Below are positions 20,939-31,160 of a DNA stretch of 64,000 nt, in pieces; position 1 is the stretch's first letter; each line of letters opens with the position of its first letter. The notes below the pieces were generated by a model, which did not search any database, was not told the origin of the DNA, and was given only the letters and a program-made list of their open reading frames with translations. The position numbers and the translations under genes are program-made. The DNA comes from Gongronella butleri (lineage: Eukaryota; Mucoromycota; Mucoromycetes; Mucorales; Cunninghamellaceae). The stretch spans positions 916,501 through 980,500 of the forward strand of contig JAIWZP010000001.1 in NCBI GenBank assembly GCA_025201375.1, in the 5' to 3' direction.

Positions 20939-23191
20939 ATGGCAACCGAGCGCATCTCACAGATCATTCCCTTTGTCAAATGTAATGCACACTTCCCATA
21001 CGATTCAATGCCGCGCGCGCTGTAGACGCACACGCGCATAGACGCCCCGCCGAGGAGTAGCACACCTGTGCCTTTTGCAGTTTGCGAGCGGCCTGTCACT
21101 CCATTGCGTCTGCGAAACATGCCATCCAGTTGTTTTTCTCAACATTTTTTGCTTTTTTTTTTCTTTCAGGTTCGGATTGTGGCGCGAATGTGATGCATCG
21201 CAATCTGGGCACGCACATCTGCTCCAGCGCGCCGCCCGTCCCATCGCTACCCATCCTTCCTATGCAAAAGCAAGGTGATAAAAAAAAAGAACGATGGCCC
21301 CATTTGACCCCATTGATGGCTCATTTGATTTTTTTCTCGCTTTTTGCAGGTCCACCACCCACAATGCAGAGCAGACAACAACACCACTCGCCGCCATCGC
21401 GCCAGCAGCAGCATCCGGCACCGCCATCACCACCGCGGTCGTACCACGGCAGCCAGCCGCCCCTCATGCCCTACAAACAGCAGCAACAGCACCAGCAACA
21501 GCAACAGCAGCCCATGAATTCACGCCCGCCCTACTCACCGCCTTCATCAGCACAACAGCCATACAGCAATGACGCTTATTCAAGGTAAAAAAAAATAAAA
21601 TAAAAACGAGTGGGGGAGGCACTGAATTTACGTGATTTTGTCCTTTTTTTAAAAAAAAGGTCGACGCCCGATTATCACTACAAACAACCTGACCACCGGC
21701 TGCAGCACCACCAGCAACAGCAGCAACATCATCAAGCACCTCGTCAACAAGAACAACCACAAAGGCAGCATCAACATCAGCAGCAACATCAGCAGCAGCC
21801 CTCATCAGGCACGACCCCGCCTGCCAACTCGAGCGGATTTGGCAAGACGTATAAAAATGGTAAGCGATCATCCATGGTTCCCAAAAATGACCTGCATGCA
21901 CACTAAAAAAAAATTGTACCTATTTTCAGCTGCGAACAATTCGTTGGATTCCTTGATGGCCGACCTCATGGAGACCATGAATGAGGCCATTGACCATTAC
22001 GAGAGCAAGCCGCAAACATCGCCATCATCGGCACGCGCACCGCCGGCTCCCGCGGCGCCCTCCGCCCAGCCAACCTCCCCACATTCGCCCCATTCGCCTC
22101 ATTCACCCCACTCGCCGCGCTCAACGTCCCATGCCTGCGCTCAATGCCACGCGGACTTTCGCCGCAATGAGGAACCCATCATGTTTGAGCGTCAGGTAAG
22201 TTTTTTTTATTTCATCATGCGACAATCGCGAATTGAATCATGGGCGACTCATTTTTCGCTTTCGTTTTTTTCTTCTTTTTCAATTATTCTGTAGCTGTAT
22301 CACGAGAGGTGTTTTACGTGCTCCGCGTGCCATGTGCCGCTCGACATCCGACGCGCCAACGAATACAACGACAGATTGTATTGCGCGCGCGATTTCGCCT
22401 CAATCAAGAAAAGAATCCGCTGTGACTATTGGTAAAGCATGCGCAATTGGCGCTCCTCTTTGTCAAGATTGCTCACGCGTTCCTTTTTCTTTAAAAATAG
22501 CCACGACGTGATTGATGACCATCTGCCTGTGGTCCGCGCCCTCGGCAATTATTATCATCCGGGCCACATCTCATGCTACGAGTGCCACACGCCTCTGGAC
22601 GAGCGCACGAGCTTCCGTGAACACCAGGGCCGTGTCTACTGCAAGCGCGACTACCGCAAAATGACATTGCCAAAGTGCCGCGGCTGCAACAAACCTGTCG
22701 AAAAGGAGGCTGTCTCTAGCAAGGATCTCAAGGGCAAATGGCACGTCCAATGCTTTGGGTGTCAGGTGAGCAAAACAAAAAAAAACAAAAAAAGGAAAAG
22801 ACGAAGAGAGTATCAAAAATGAAAAAAAATGCTTGGGCATTGACTTTTTCTTTTTTTTTTAAAAAAAAAAAAATAGACGTGCCACGCGTCATTCCCAGAT
22901 AATACGTTTTACATCTACGACAGCGCGCCATACTGCCGCCGACACTACCACCAGCTGAACAATTCTCTATGCCGCTCGTGCGATGAGCCAATTGAGGGAC
23001 CCTGCGCAGAAACATCCGAGGGCTGGCGCTTCCATCCGGCATGCTTCACCTGCAATGTGTGCGATTGCCAGCTGACAGATATTTACTACATGTTTGAGCG
23101 CAAAATCTACTGCGAGCCCCACATCATGGACCTGCAGCGCAGACGCAAAGTTCGCGCAGAGAAGCGAAAGACACACTTTGGCCAGATCTAG
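20939..23191 (+). CDS. Four-LIM-domain protein with an N-terminal zinc knuckle and Gln-rich linker
   Basis: First exon 20939-20981 (MATERISQIIPFVK) joins 21170 with TGT split across the intron, creating CSDCGANVMHRNLGTHIC, a CxxC...HxxC zinc-binding motif. A Pro/Gln/His-rich linker follows over several exons, then a short helix (ANNSLDSLMADLMETM). Four LIM domains come last: CAQCHADF...CARDF, CDYCHDVIDD...CKRDY, CRGCNKPVEK...CRRHY and CRSCDEPIEG...CEPHI. The tail is basic. LIM repeats bind partner proteins; fungal and animal members (paxillin, zyxin or Pxl1-like) act at actin and polarity sites. The exact orthologue is unclear. An AATAAAG signal lies near 23348. Confidence 0.88.
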
Positions 23192-23504
23192 ATCCATCAA
23201 GCCGGCAAAACAGCACATTCTGCCCCTCTCCCTTTTTTTAGATATCAAATTTTCCCACTCTCCTTGCCCACAACACTTCATAATGCCGCACGCACTCTAC
23301 AATGCTTCTCATCCTCCACATCAAACAATTAAAAAAAACCCAATTTAATAAAGAAAATATTAAAAAAAAGCCAAATGCTATGGTGCGCTGCATTGGACAC
23401 GCCCATCATGTAACTCGCGCGCGTCCGGCAAATCATCCGTCTCGGGCGCTGGCGCTCAAACAAAAAGACAAACAAAAAAAAAACATGCAAAAAGATCTTT
23501 TTTT
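23192..23504. other. Convergent intergenic spacer
   Basis: Holds the AATAAA-type signal of the LIM gene (near 23348) and the 3' flank of the minus-strand KNH-like gene. No gene found. Confidence 0.45.
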
Positions 23505-24059
23505 TTATTGAATATTGACATTGGTCGTGAATCCGTCAAAAAGGTGCGAGTTTTGACGCACGACGGCAATCAGATGAATCATGCCCCCTTTGAAGGGAGC
23601 AAGTTGGTTGGGTACAATGATGGTAAAATTGCCAAGCGTTGCGGGGCCGTCTGAAAAAAAAAAAAGGCGGACGCGCCGGCCAAAAAAGGCAAATGCGTCA
23701 GTTTTGCATGAACGGACAACGCCCCAAAGCTAAGAAACAAACAAACAGGGCATAAAGCACAAACTTACAGCCAAACAAGATGCTGCGGTCCTCGCTCACA
23801 AAGACAGAAATCGTCTCATCCGATGTGTATGTGGACGTGTTCCAAGAAATCACCTGCTTGGATCCAATGGTCCACACGGTGTTGTTCTGAGGCTCAATGA
23901 AGCCTACAGGGGAACCTTTTCGTGTTGGTCGATCCATCAGTCATTTCTCATTTTCATAGTGCATGTGCCCTTTTTTGACAGTTGAGCTTTACCTGCAGCC
24001 ACCCATTGGATATATACACACAACACCAAGACAAACAAGGCTAGAATGGGGATCTTCAT
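23505..24059 (-). CDS. Small secreted Kre9/KNH1-like protein
   Basis: Three exons (23993-24059, 23769-23903, 23505-23650) join in frame to 115 residues. The first exon encodes a signal peptide (MKIPILALFVLVLCVYIQWVAA, split here by the reader at A|G). The mature part starts GFIEPQNNTVWTIGSKQVISW, the signature of the Ser-Thr-rich membrane-anchored/KNH domain: PxxxTVWxxGxxxxIxW. The C-terminus (FTTNVNIQ) closes the beta-sandwich. NxS/T sites are present (NTS, NFT). Unlike many relatives it has no Ser/Thr-rich tail and no GPI signal, so it is probably a soluble single-domain form. The family is linked to beta-1,6-glucan and wall assembly in fungi; the role here is inference. Confidence 0.82.
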
Positions 24060-24326
24060 GACAAACAAACAAAAGGTAGGGTAAAAAATAAAGAGAAAGA
24101 GAGAGCGAGTGACAGAAAAAAAAAAAAGAGAGAGACAAATAGGCCGTTTAATGAAATTCTGAGGGTTTCGATAAGCAAAATCGTCCGAAACAAGAACAAG
24201 TTGAAAAAGGAGTTCATTTAAATACGTGAGACCCCGCCGTCCACCAAGGACAAAAGGTACCAGGTTTTCAACAAAAAGTCCAATAGAATCCGTGGGTAAA
24301 AAACAGAAATCATCAATGCAAACGCT
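24060..24326. promoter_or_regulatory. Promoter region of the KNH-like gene
   Basis: The spacer between two minus-strand genes. ATTTAAATA near 24216-24224 could act as a weak TATA-like element for the KNH-like gene. This is a suggestion from position only. Confidence 0.3.
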
Positions 24327-25390
24327 TCAAAGTTCGTCGCGCACACGCTCTTGGCGAGGTTCCTCCGAGCTTAAAATAGCCAATTCACCGCTATAGGGAT
24401 AGGCGGACAGGCGGCCACTGGCGATCTGAGACAACCAGCGTGAGACGCTTTGTTCGTCCCATGCACCAATAAACGGCCGGTACAGCTGTTTGCTGCTGTG
24501 CACAATCACCAAACCGGGAAAGTCGTCCACCAAATCCAGCTTGTTCATCAGCTCGCGCGCCTGACTGCTGCGCACCCACCCAAAGCGGAACAAAGGGCTC
24601 GTCGATGCATTGTCGTTGAGCTTTTTCATTAAATCGACACCTTCCGCCTCATCGCCCTCGGCCACAAGTGCCAATGCGCAAATCACATTCTCCGTCGACG
24701 GGCACAATGCCGTCAACTGTGCCGTTGACGTCAATTCTTGCACTAAAAGAGAGATTACAGCGTGTGAGTTAAAAAAAAATCCCAAGGTTTTACTTTTTTT
24801 TTTCCGTCTATTCTTTACCTTCATGCTTCACAGGCTCGGCAGGTGTCGCAGGCTGTGATTCTTCATCCTGCTGCGACTGCTTCTTGGCCTTTGGCTTTGG
24901 CTTTTCCGCGCCGGGCAGCGCGTATTCGGACAAAAAGTCGTGCAACAGGTCGTATTTTAGCTTGCCTTGGTACACAACGGGGTCTTGCTGGCCAGGGACA
25001 AGCACCATGAGCGTGGGGAACGACGTGACCCCGAATTGCTCAAGCACCGCCTTCTCGGATTTCTTCACCTCGCCCGTCAAAAGACGCTTGCTATCAATGT
25101 CCACCGATAAAGCCTTGTACAGCGGCGCCGTCGACGACTTGTCCGTGAACAGCAGCGCCTTGGGTAGCGTCTCGTTCTAAAGAGATCAAAGAAAAGCGCG
25201 TCAGATCGCGTCCAAAATCATGCACACTGCCATTATTACGTTTTTGGCCAAAAAGTCGTCAATGCTGATGCTCTTTTTGGATGACACCGCGCTGCCGTCC
25301 GCCTTCACAAAGCGCACATTGGACGGCTGCATCGACAGCAGCTGGTCCACAATGGGTTTGGCCGTGCGCGGACCCTGATAATCTGCGCGA

Positions 25391-25422
<32 letters not shown>

Positions 25423-26038
25423 CGCGTTAAACGTGGGCCGACGCGTGCGGAGCTGGGGACGTTGGCTTTATTTATTTTTTTTTTTTTTACCTGTGGGTGT
25501 CTTGACTCGCTTGCCTTGTTTATTGACGCGCGGGCGGAACACCTTGATGGTCGGGAACCCTTGGATGCCATACTCGCCACACAGAGGCTTGTTCGCATCT
25601 TCGTCGCAATTCACCGCCGCTACCGTCACAAGGCCTTTGAGATTGCCCGCCGCCTTCTTCCACTCGGGCGCCAAGCTGTTGGGGAAAAAAAAAAAAAAAA
25701 GACTAATAGTGAGCCTCGATTGCTACCTTTTTTGAAAAAAACGCGCGCGCAAGACCGAGGGAAAACGAAATTACTTTTGACAGTGGCCACACCACGGCGC
25801 ATAAAACTCGACAGCCACCAATTTCTAATAAAAAAAACGAAGTCGGCGGTCAATAGCGCCAAGAATAGCTGGCGACAGGCGAAACAGAGGGAAAAGCACG
25901 TCTTACATCGTTGTCAAGCACCTCTTTTTTAAAGTTGGCCGACGTCAGCTCGACAACCTGATCTCGGCTGCTGTACATGGCATCGACGCCGAGAAACAGG
26001 GCCGCACACGCGAAAAGACCGGCTTTAAAAACGAGCAT
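24327..26038 (-). CDS. ER thioredoxin-fold protein disulfide isomerase, PDI/P5 (Mpd1)-like, RDEL retention signal
   Basis: About six exons; the first is 25907-26038 and the second 25775-25824. The start at 26038 gives a signal peptide ([20 protein letters not shown]). A thioredoxin a-domain follows with active site [10 protein letters not shown] and the cis-Pro loop [11 protein letters not shown]. The middle region resembles redox-inactive b-type domains ([12 protein letters not shown], no CxxC). A Lys/Gln/Glu linker ([15 protein letters not shown]) precedes a last domain, and the protein ends RDEL, an ER retrieval signal. By family it forms or reshuffles disulfides in secretory proteins. Having one CxxC and not two separates it from classical PDI and P5. 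A further open segment with a good donor lies upstream (26155-26235), but no acceptor joins it in frame. Confidence 0.88.
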
Positions 26039-26860
26039 TTGTGAAAAAACGGGGGAGAAACAAAGAAAAAAAAAAAACGAGCAACGAAAAAGAACAAATG
26101 AAACCAAAAAAAAAAAAAAAAAAAAAAAAAAAAGCCAGGCACCAAAAAGCTTACCTGAGCATTTTGTGGTGCGACATCATTGGCCGACGTCCAATTCATG
26201 CATATACGGTCGCCACGTCGGCCCTTGTGTGACATGATCGCTCATTTACTGCCCATGATGTGTCCCAATGCCATTGCGACGCTCGTCGGTTCCTCTTTTA
26301 TTACATTCTTTGTCGAGCTCCGTGTAATGGAGGACCAAAAGACTTGAAACTATGCACTTGCGGACCAAAACAAGGCCAACACCCTAAAATTATAGTTTAA
26401 TCTCCAAACTCCAACGGATGATTGAATCTTTAATCTGAAAACGTTCATTCGAGGGCATTAGGCCCTCTTTTTTCATTAATGCAAGTTGAAATCAGGCATG
26501 GAGGGAATTCCTGTCGAGAAAATTTAACATTTGGACATTTTTCGTCATTTCAGTCCCAATACGCCAAATTGAAATTCGTTTGGGCTGGCAAACGTATACA
26601 GAATTCACAGATGCAAAGATAATCCGTCAACCATTTTCTCTGCTCGCTTGGCGTTCTCGATACGCGATTTTTTGTACGCTTGCATCGAACCCATCGATAT
26701 ATTTTATCGCGATTTTCCCTGCAATAGACATGGCAAATGCGCCAGCATGGCATAAAAAAAACATGTCAAATTTCGCTTCTGCACTCACTTGCCGTAGTGC
26801 AACGGGGAATCGTGTTTGCTAGTGAAAAACTGAAAACACAGCGCCAAACTATATTTTACA
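26039..26860. other. Intergenic, no gene recognised
   Basis: The left end holds A/T-runs (26105-26133) upstream of the PDI-like gene. The rest is AT-rich and unassigned. Confidence 0.4.
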
Positions 26861-26865
26861 CGTTT

Positions 26866-27365
26866 CTCCCTATGAGACTGACCGTATCGCTTCAACTTTA
26901 GGCCATTGGATACTCGGCTCAAAACTTCGATGATTCCAAGTTTTTCCAGAGATCGGATCACTCAGTCTTGAGAAAAAGTATTTTTCATAATTTCAGGGCC
27001 AAATCAGGATCAAAACGACCCCGGAAGACTAACTCGCCGAGAACTCGACGCGATGTCCCCAAACCACAAGCGCTTTTACCGCGTTTAGCTGGCAATTCAT
27101 TTGAGGTGATTAACGCATCGGGGCACTCGGCCGTTGCCGCGGTACGACGTACGAGTCCAAATGGTCGTGATTTTACTCCCTTTATTTACGCCTATAAAAC
27201 TGGCCTTCCACAGAAACTTGCTCATATGGCCCCAAATTTGGACCAGTTGATGGTGGATACATTGCTCCAACGTTACTGATTTTTTTTGCAAATCGGATCA
27301 CTCAGTCGTCTCGAGATGATATCTCGAGATTTGTGTTTGTTAGAGAATAATGATATCCCGCCCAT
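26866..27365 (+). repeat. Interspersed repeat family A, copy 3 (partial)
   Basis: Matches the right part of copy 2 (33120-33600). Shared blocks: CAAGCGCTTTT(A/G)CCGC, CATTTGAGG, TTTTACTCCCTTTA, GAAACTTGCTCATA, CCCAAATTTG, CACTCAGTC and CTCGAGATTTGTGTTTG. The segment TTTCTCCCTATGAGACTGACC at 26868 is also found, diverged, at 33452. The element therefore seems to contain an internal repeat, with the CACTCAGT(C) block occurring twice in each copy (26960, 27298; 33364, 33562). Confidence 0.72.
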
Positions 27366-28300
27366 TAGACGCCCCGGCAGATATCGAAAATCAGATTTTC
27401 ACGCATTGACTTTTCTTTGGTTTCATGCCATTATTCTTTACCCCCCACAACACATACACTGCAATGCAAGCACGGTGAGCATGCTGCAAGTTGGAAAAGA
27501 CAAAGTAAAAAAGAGGTTTTTTTATTGCTTGGTGTCAATCCTTAGCCGTTCAGATGAACGTTTCCAGGCATGGCCACGAGGAGGCGATTGACTTGCATGC
27601 CCATCGCGCGCACCAAACTTACGATCCTTGGTCGGAAGAGAGCCCTCGAACTCAGCGCCCACCATGACGCTGAGCGAGTTCCTTCCTGAGAAAGAGTGAT
27701 TCACTTGCTAGAATCAACTTCCCCGTATGCGCGCGAGAGTCCCAGCCTGGAACGGCGACTACTTTTGCTTGCAGAACACCCACTATGGTTGAAAATCATC
27801 CACTTTTGCAGGCTCGACACTCTGAGCACATTAGGTCAAGCCCCGGTGGCAGGGCCCTATCCCATGTGACTTGGCTGCATCTGAAAGAAAAGTGAACTTT
27901 TAACAACCTAACAAAGAAAAAAAAAGTAACGAAAAAAGAAAAGTAAAACAAAAAAGGACCGCCGCCCTCCCATTTTATTTTTTTCGCTTCCAGCACCCAA
28001 AAAGGGAGCCGCTTTTTCACGCATTGATTTTTCTTTGGTTTTCCACCACAGGCCACCACCCCCTCTGTTCGCACCACCACCAAAGAGAGCGAGACACCTT
28101 CTTCTTCTTCTTCTTCTTCTCTCCACTCTTATTATTATGATACAGTAAAAAACAATAAAAAACAAAGAAGATGATTACTGTAAAAAGGAGCAAAAAATGA
28201 TTTTATTATTGAAAACAAATAAAAAGAGCCAACCCTTTAGCCGTCTTTCGACGTTGCCCGGGCACGACCGCGTGGAGGCGGTTGGCATTGCGCGCCCGCT
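27366..28300. other. Intergenic, low complexity
   Basis: No gene recognised. Contains a (CTT)7 microsatellite at 28098-28119 and an inverted pair TACAGTAA (28141) / TTACTGTA (28175). A 60-codon minus frame at 27522-27704 has no signature and was not called. Confidence 0.4.
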
Positions 28301-28304
28301 GCGT

Positions 28305-28645
28305 CTTTTTTTACAGGAAAAGAGAAGCCCTCCGTCGAGGGGAACAAAAAAACCGTTCTGCGTTTACAGTGGAACGCATGGAGTTGGTGCTCCAGAGCGA
28401 GTCGGCCACAGCACCTTGTCTTCATCTTTTTGCGTCAAAAAGGAGGCCGTCCGAAGATGGCGAACAAAAAACGTTTCGCAGTGTTTTAACGTGGATGCAT
28501 GGAGTTTTTCCAGAGACGAGTCGCCACCTTTTTCTTTTTTTTACGAAAAAAGACGCACCCCCGTCGAGGTGGACGCAAAAAAACGCTTCTGCAGTATTTT
28601 AACGTGGATGCATGGAAGAGTTCTCCAGAGACGAGTCGCCACAAA
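28305..28645. repeat. Tandem repeat, three units of about 113-122 bp
   Basis: Three successive units carry the ordered blocks AAAAGA/AAAAGG, CCGTCGAGG or CCGTCCGAAG, AACAAAAAAAC, TTCTGC(A)GT, AACGTGGATGCATGG and CTCCAGAGACGAGTCG. The block AACGTGGATGCATGG is at 28488 and 28601, a period of 113 bp; the first unit, with GTGGAACGCATGG at 28369, is 122 bp further left and more diverged. A + strand frame stays open across the array (28197-28727), but successive units fall in different phases. Protein-level conservation is therefore not supported. Confidence 0.75.
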
Positions 28646-28649
28646 GAGG

Positions 28650-29030
28650 CAAAAAGAGGAGGTAAAGCAGGACAAGAGGCAAGGGCGCAAGAGGCAAGGC
28701 AAGAAGTGGCGAGGAGCGAAGCAATAAGAAGAGGGCGAGCAAGAGCAAGGCAAGAAGAAGCAAAAAGCAAAACAGGTAAGCAGGCAAGCCTTCTTGCTGC
28801 TCTTGTCTTGCTCTCGCCTTGTCGCTCTCGCCTTGTGGTCTCTCGCCTCACTTTTTGCCTGTTACTTTTGCCTTGCTGCACTTGCCTGCTTACCTGTTTT
28901 GCTTTTTGCTTCTTCTTGCCTTGCTCTTGCTCGCCCTCTTCCTATTGTCTTCTCCTCCTCGTCGCTTCTTGCCTTGCCTCTTGTCTTCTCACCTCTTGTC
29001 TTGCCTTGCCTTGCCTCTTCTTGCCTCTTA
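28650..29030. repeat. Long inverted repeat (foldback) with perfect 58-bp arms
   Basis: The segment 28731-28788 is the exact reverse complement of 28881-28938. The match continues imperfectly outwards for roughly 60-90 bp on each side (AAGGCAAGAAG-type left, CTTCTTGCCTT-type right). The loop, 28789-28880, is itself made of CTTGC/TTGCC motifs. The left arm is purine-rich (GAAGAGGGCGAGC) and the right arm pyrimidine-rich. If transcribed it would form a long RNA hairpin. Confidence 0.85.
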
Positions 29031-29037
29031 CAGTACC

Positions 29038-29064
29038 TACAGTACTGTACTGTACAGTACTGTA
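29038..29064. repeat. Paired 12-bp palindromes TACAGTACTGTA
   Basis: Two perfect palindromes, at 29038-29049 and 29053-29064, are separated by 3 bp. Related TACAGTA or TACTGTA words occur nearby at 28141, 28177, 29029, 30794, 31129 and 31181, an apparent local concentration. Confidence 0.7.
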
Positions 29065-29208
29065 TACTTACAGTACCTTGTCCTGGTCTTGCTTGCTTGG
29101 TCGTTTTCGGCCTTGATCTTGCATCCACCGTTGCTCTTGAGGCAACAACCTAAAAGAAAAAAAGAAAAACGGCTGTTGCCCCAGAAAAAACAATCGGATG
29201 AAAAAAGC

Positions 29209-29378
29209 TGGATGTGATTGGTTAATGTGGAACAGCCCTTTCCATTTTAGGGTGGGGGTCAAAATTTTTTTCAAAAAAAATCGCGCGGCGGTGTCTGAAA
29301 CGCGGGGGTGTCGCGGGCTGGCAAGAAAAAAGTCGCCGGCGGGACATGAAAAAAAATTGCTCCAGCCAATCACATCCA
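29209..29378. mobile_element. Short element with 13-bp terminal inverted repeats (MITE-like candidate)
   Basis: TGGATGTGATTGG at 29209-29221 is inverted as CCAATCACATCCA at 29366-29378, enclosing a 170-bp segment without coding capacity. I see no clear target-site duplication. Both ends also spell CCAAT boxes, so two opposed promoter elements are an alternative reading. Confidence 0.35.
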
Positions 29379-29572
29379 TTTGCTTTCCCAACGAGCCTTT
29401 TTTTCCTCTCAACGAGTGTCACGGTCCCACTCGTGAAATGCCAATACCTTTTTTTTTTCTCCAGTCCTTTTCTTCCCTTGGTCCGCCCTTGTTCCGCTTT
29501 CCCTTCTCGCGTGCCCATTGGAACCCCGATCTGTCTGTGCGCAAGGCCGCAGACCAATTTGGCCTTGCCCCA

Positions 29573-29580
29573 CATAAAAG
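29573..29580 (+). promoter_or_regulatory. TATA-like element CATAAAAG
   Basis: Lies about 130 bp upstream of the ATGs at 29704 and 29714, preceded by a CCAAT box (AGACCAATTTGG near 29551). This suggests a real promoter drives the chimeric locus that follows. Confidence 0.35.
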
Positions 29581-29703
29581 ACCCCGCCACTTTCCTTTTC
29601 CCCTTCCTTTCTTTTTTTTCTTTTCTCTTCACTCTTCCAACCCCCACTCGTTCCCTTGCCTCGCTGTGTTGCTGCCATCAATAAACCCACGTTTGTCCCA
29701 ATA

Positions 29704-30070
29704 ATGTCCAATCATGTTCACTCTTTCCGTCAAGGTCGGCGCCTCCGTGTCAAGGGAGTCGCCGCCCGCCGAGCTCAACGACGCGTTGCCCAACAAGGCA
29801 TTTTGGGCGATGCCAGAGACGCCCGACGCCTCATTAATCACACGACCGGCTCAATGACCACGACACTCCCCCTCACCCCCAAGGACAGCGACAGCCTAGG
29901 GGATCGGATCGTGTCAGGAGCCGCCCAAGCGACTCGACGAACTTTGGGACCGTGTGCAGGAATGCTGGGAGCTGCCAGTGATCAAAGAGGCAGCTATCAA
30001 GGCCATTGACACCATGCCGCAACGCGTCATGGCACTTTTGAAGGCCAAAGGTGGAGAGACCAAGTGGTAA
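29704..30070 (+). pseudogene. Locus ending in a Tc1/mariner transposase C-terminal remnant
   Basis: From about 29918 to the TAA at 30068-30070, one frame encodes LDELWDRVQECW, then a segment ending MPQRVMALLKAKGGETKW. This is the characteristic last part of Tc1/mariner transposases (I-D-S/T-MPxRV...K-x-GG-x-T). The catalytic DDE/D core and DNA-binding domain are absent. The same frame further left (ATG at 29714, MFTLSVKVGASVSRESP) is broken by TGA near 29857 and TAG near 29898. Another ATG at 29704 opens a 101-codon frame (to 30009) in a different phase with no recognised content. An AATAAAG signal lies near 30164. Best read as a truncated, decayed transposase tail behind unrelated sequence. 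Confidence 0.6.
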
Positions 30071-31160
30071 CTGGTCATGGGCGCAGCAGCCAAAAAATTG
30101 GTCGAATGACCTCACTTGTTTCAACCCACTCTAACTCGGAAACCAGTGGTTGTAGCAACATGAAATAAAGTGTATCTTAAAGCTGAGACACATGGCTATA
30201 TTTGATAAAGAACAGGGCACGATAGGGCTGATTGATCTGGGACAGGAACAAAAAAAAAAAGAGGGTCAACATCCAACCAATTTTTTGAGCCACTGTACTA
30301 AGAGAGCATGGCTCGAAAGTAACACCATTCGATTCCAAATCAAATTTTACATTCAGGGGCGTCGCGTTGTAGCCTCTAAATGCACTTCCTGGGCGTCTAG
30401 CAAGAGATTAAAACGTCTTTACCAGCCAAGTATTTGATCCCGGAAAATTCAACATAGGCCATTCCTCGGCAAAACGTGTCGCTTGGCCAGTTGCGATTCC
30501 CTGCAACATAGAGCGCGTCGTGGCCAGAATAGAGCCACTCGTGGCACCGAGGAGGTTGGTGGTGCTGTTCATGTTACTGTAGAGATTTAAAGCGAAAGAA
30601 ACACGACAGAAAGGGAAAATGGGAAAGAAAGCAGAGAATAGAAAGAATGACGGGCTTTCCAAGACCTTCCCCTTTTTTAATTTTTTTTTGTGGTCCCGCC
30701 TAGATAGGGACACAGAATAAGCCAAAAAAAGGGGCTTGATACGTCGTACTGTACCTCGCCAACGCCAATTCTTAAACATCTTCCCTGATCATACTACAGT
30801 AGGTACAGGCAAAAACGGCAGACATGCCACATAAAAAAAAAGAGCGAGAGAGAGAAAGAGAGCGAGTAAAAGAGGATCTACACTGAGTTTGCACCTTGTT
30901 GATTCGCGACTCAATCGAGAGGTTTCAAGCTTGAATAAAAAAACGAGAAACGCGAGTAAAACGAATGCTTTCATTCTCCTTTGTCAAGCAACGTTTCTCC
31001 TCTCCATCTCAATTCAGCTGAACCTTGCACAGTATACACATGCACGATGCGTTCAGATGTGCAAAAAAAGACAAGACAAGGCAAGAAATGAAGTAAAAAA
31101 AAGGGGGCAAAAAATGGCTCCAGGGTGGACCTACTGTAAAAAGGGGTGACCAATTCTAAC
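30071..31160. other. Intergenic, no confident gene
   Basis: A minus-strand frame from an ATG near 30568 (MNSTTNLLGATSGSI) to 30408 encodes about 54 residues with no recognised domain. It may be a small exon but is unsupported. The rest is low-complexity, including a GA-rich tract near 30840-30872. Confidence 0.35.

Noticed and set aside
26041..26235. Upstream exon (MSHKGRRGDRICMNWTS) for the PDI-like gene
   Set aside because: It has a good donor, but no AG acceptor lies before the proper start at 26038, and the only later AG gives the wrong frame.
28197..28727. 176-codon + strand frame across the tandem array
   Set aside because: The repeat units fall in different phases of this frame, so the protein sequence is not repeated with the DNA.
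29704..30009. 101-codon + strand protein MSNHVHSFRQ as a functional gene
   Set aside because: It is in another phase from the transposase tail and has no recognised content; the promoter-like sites upstream are the only support.
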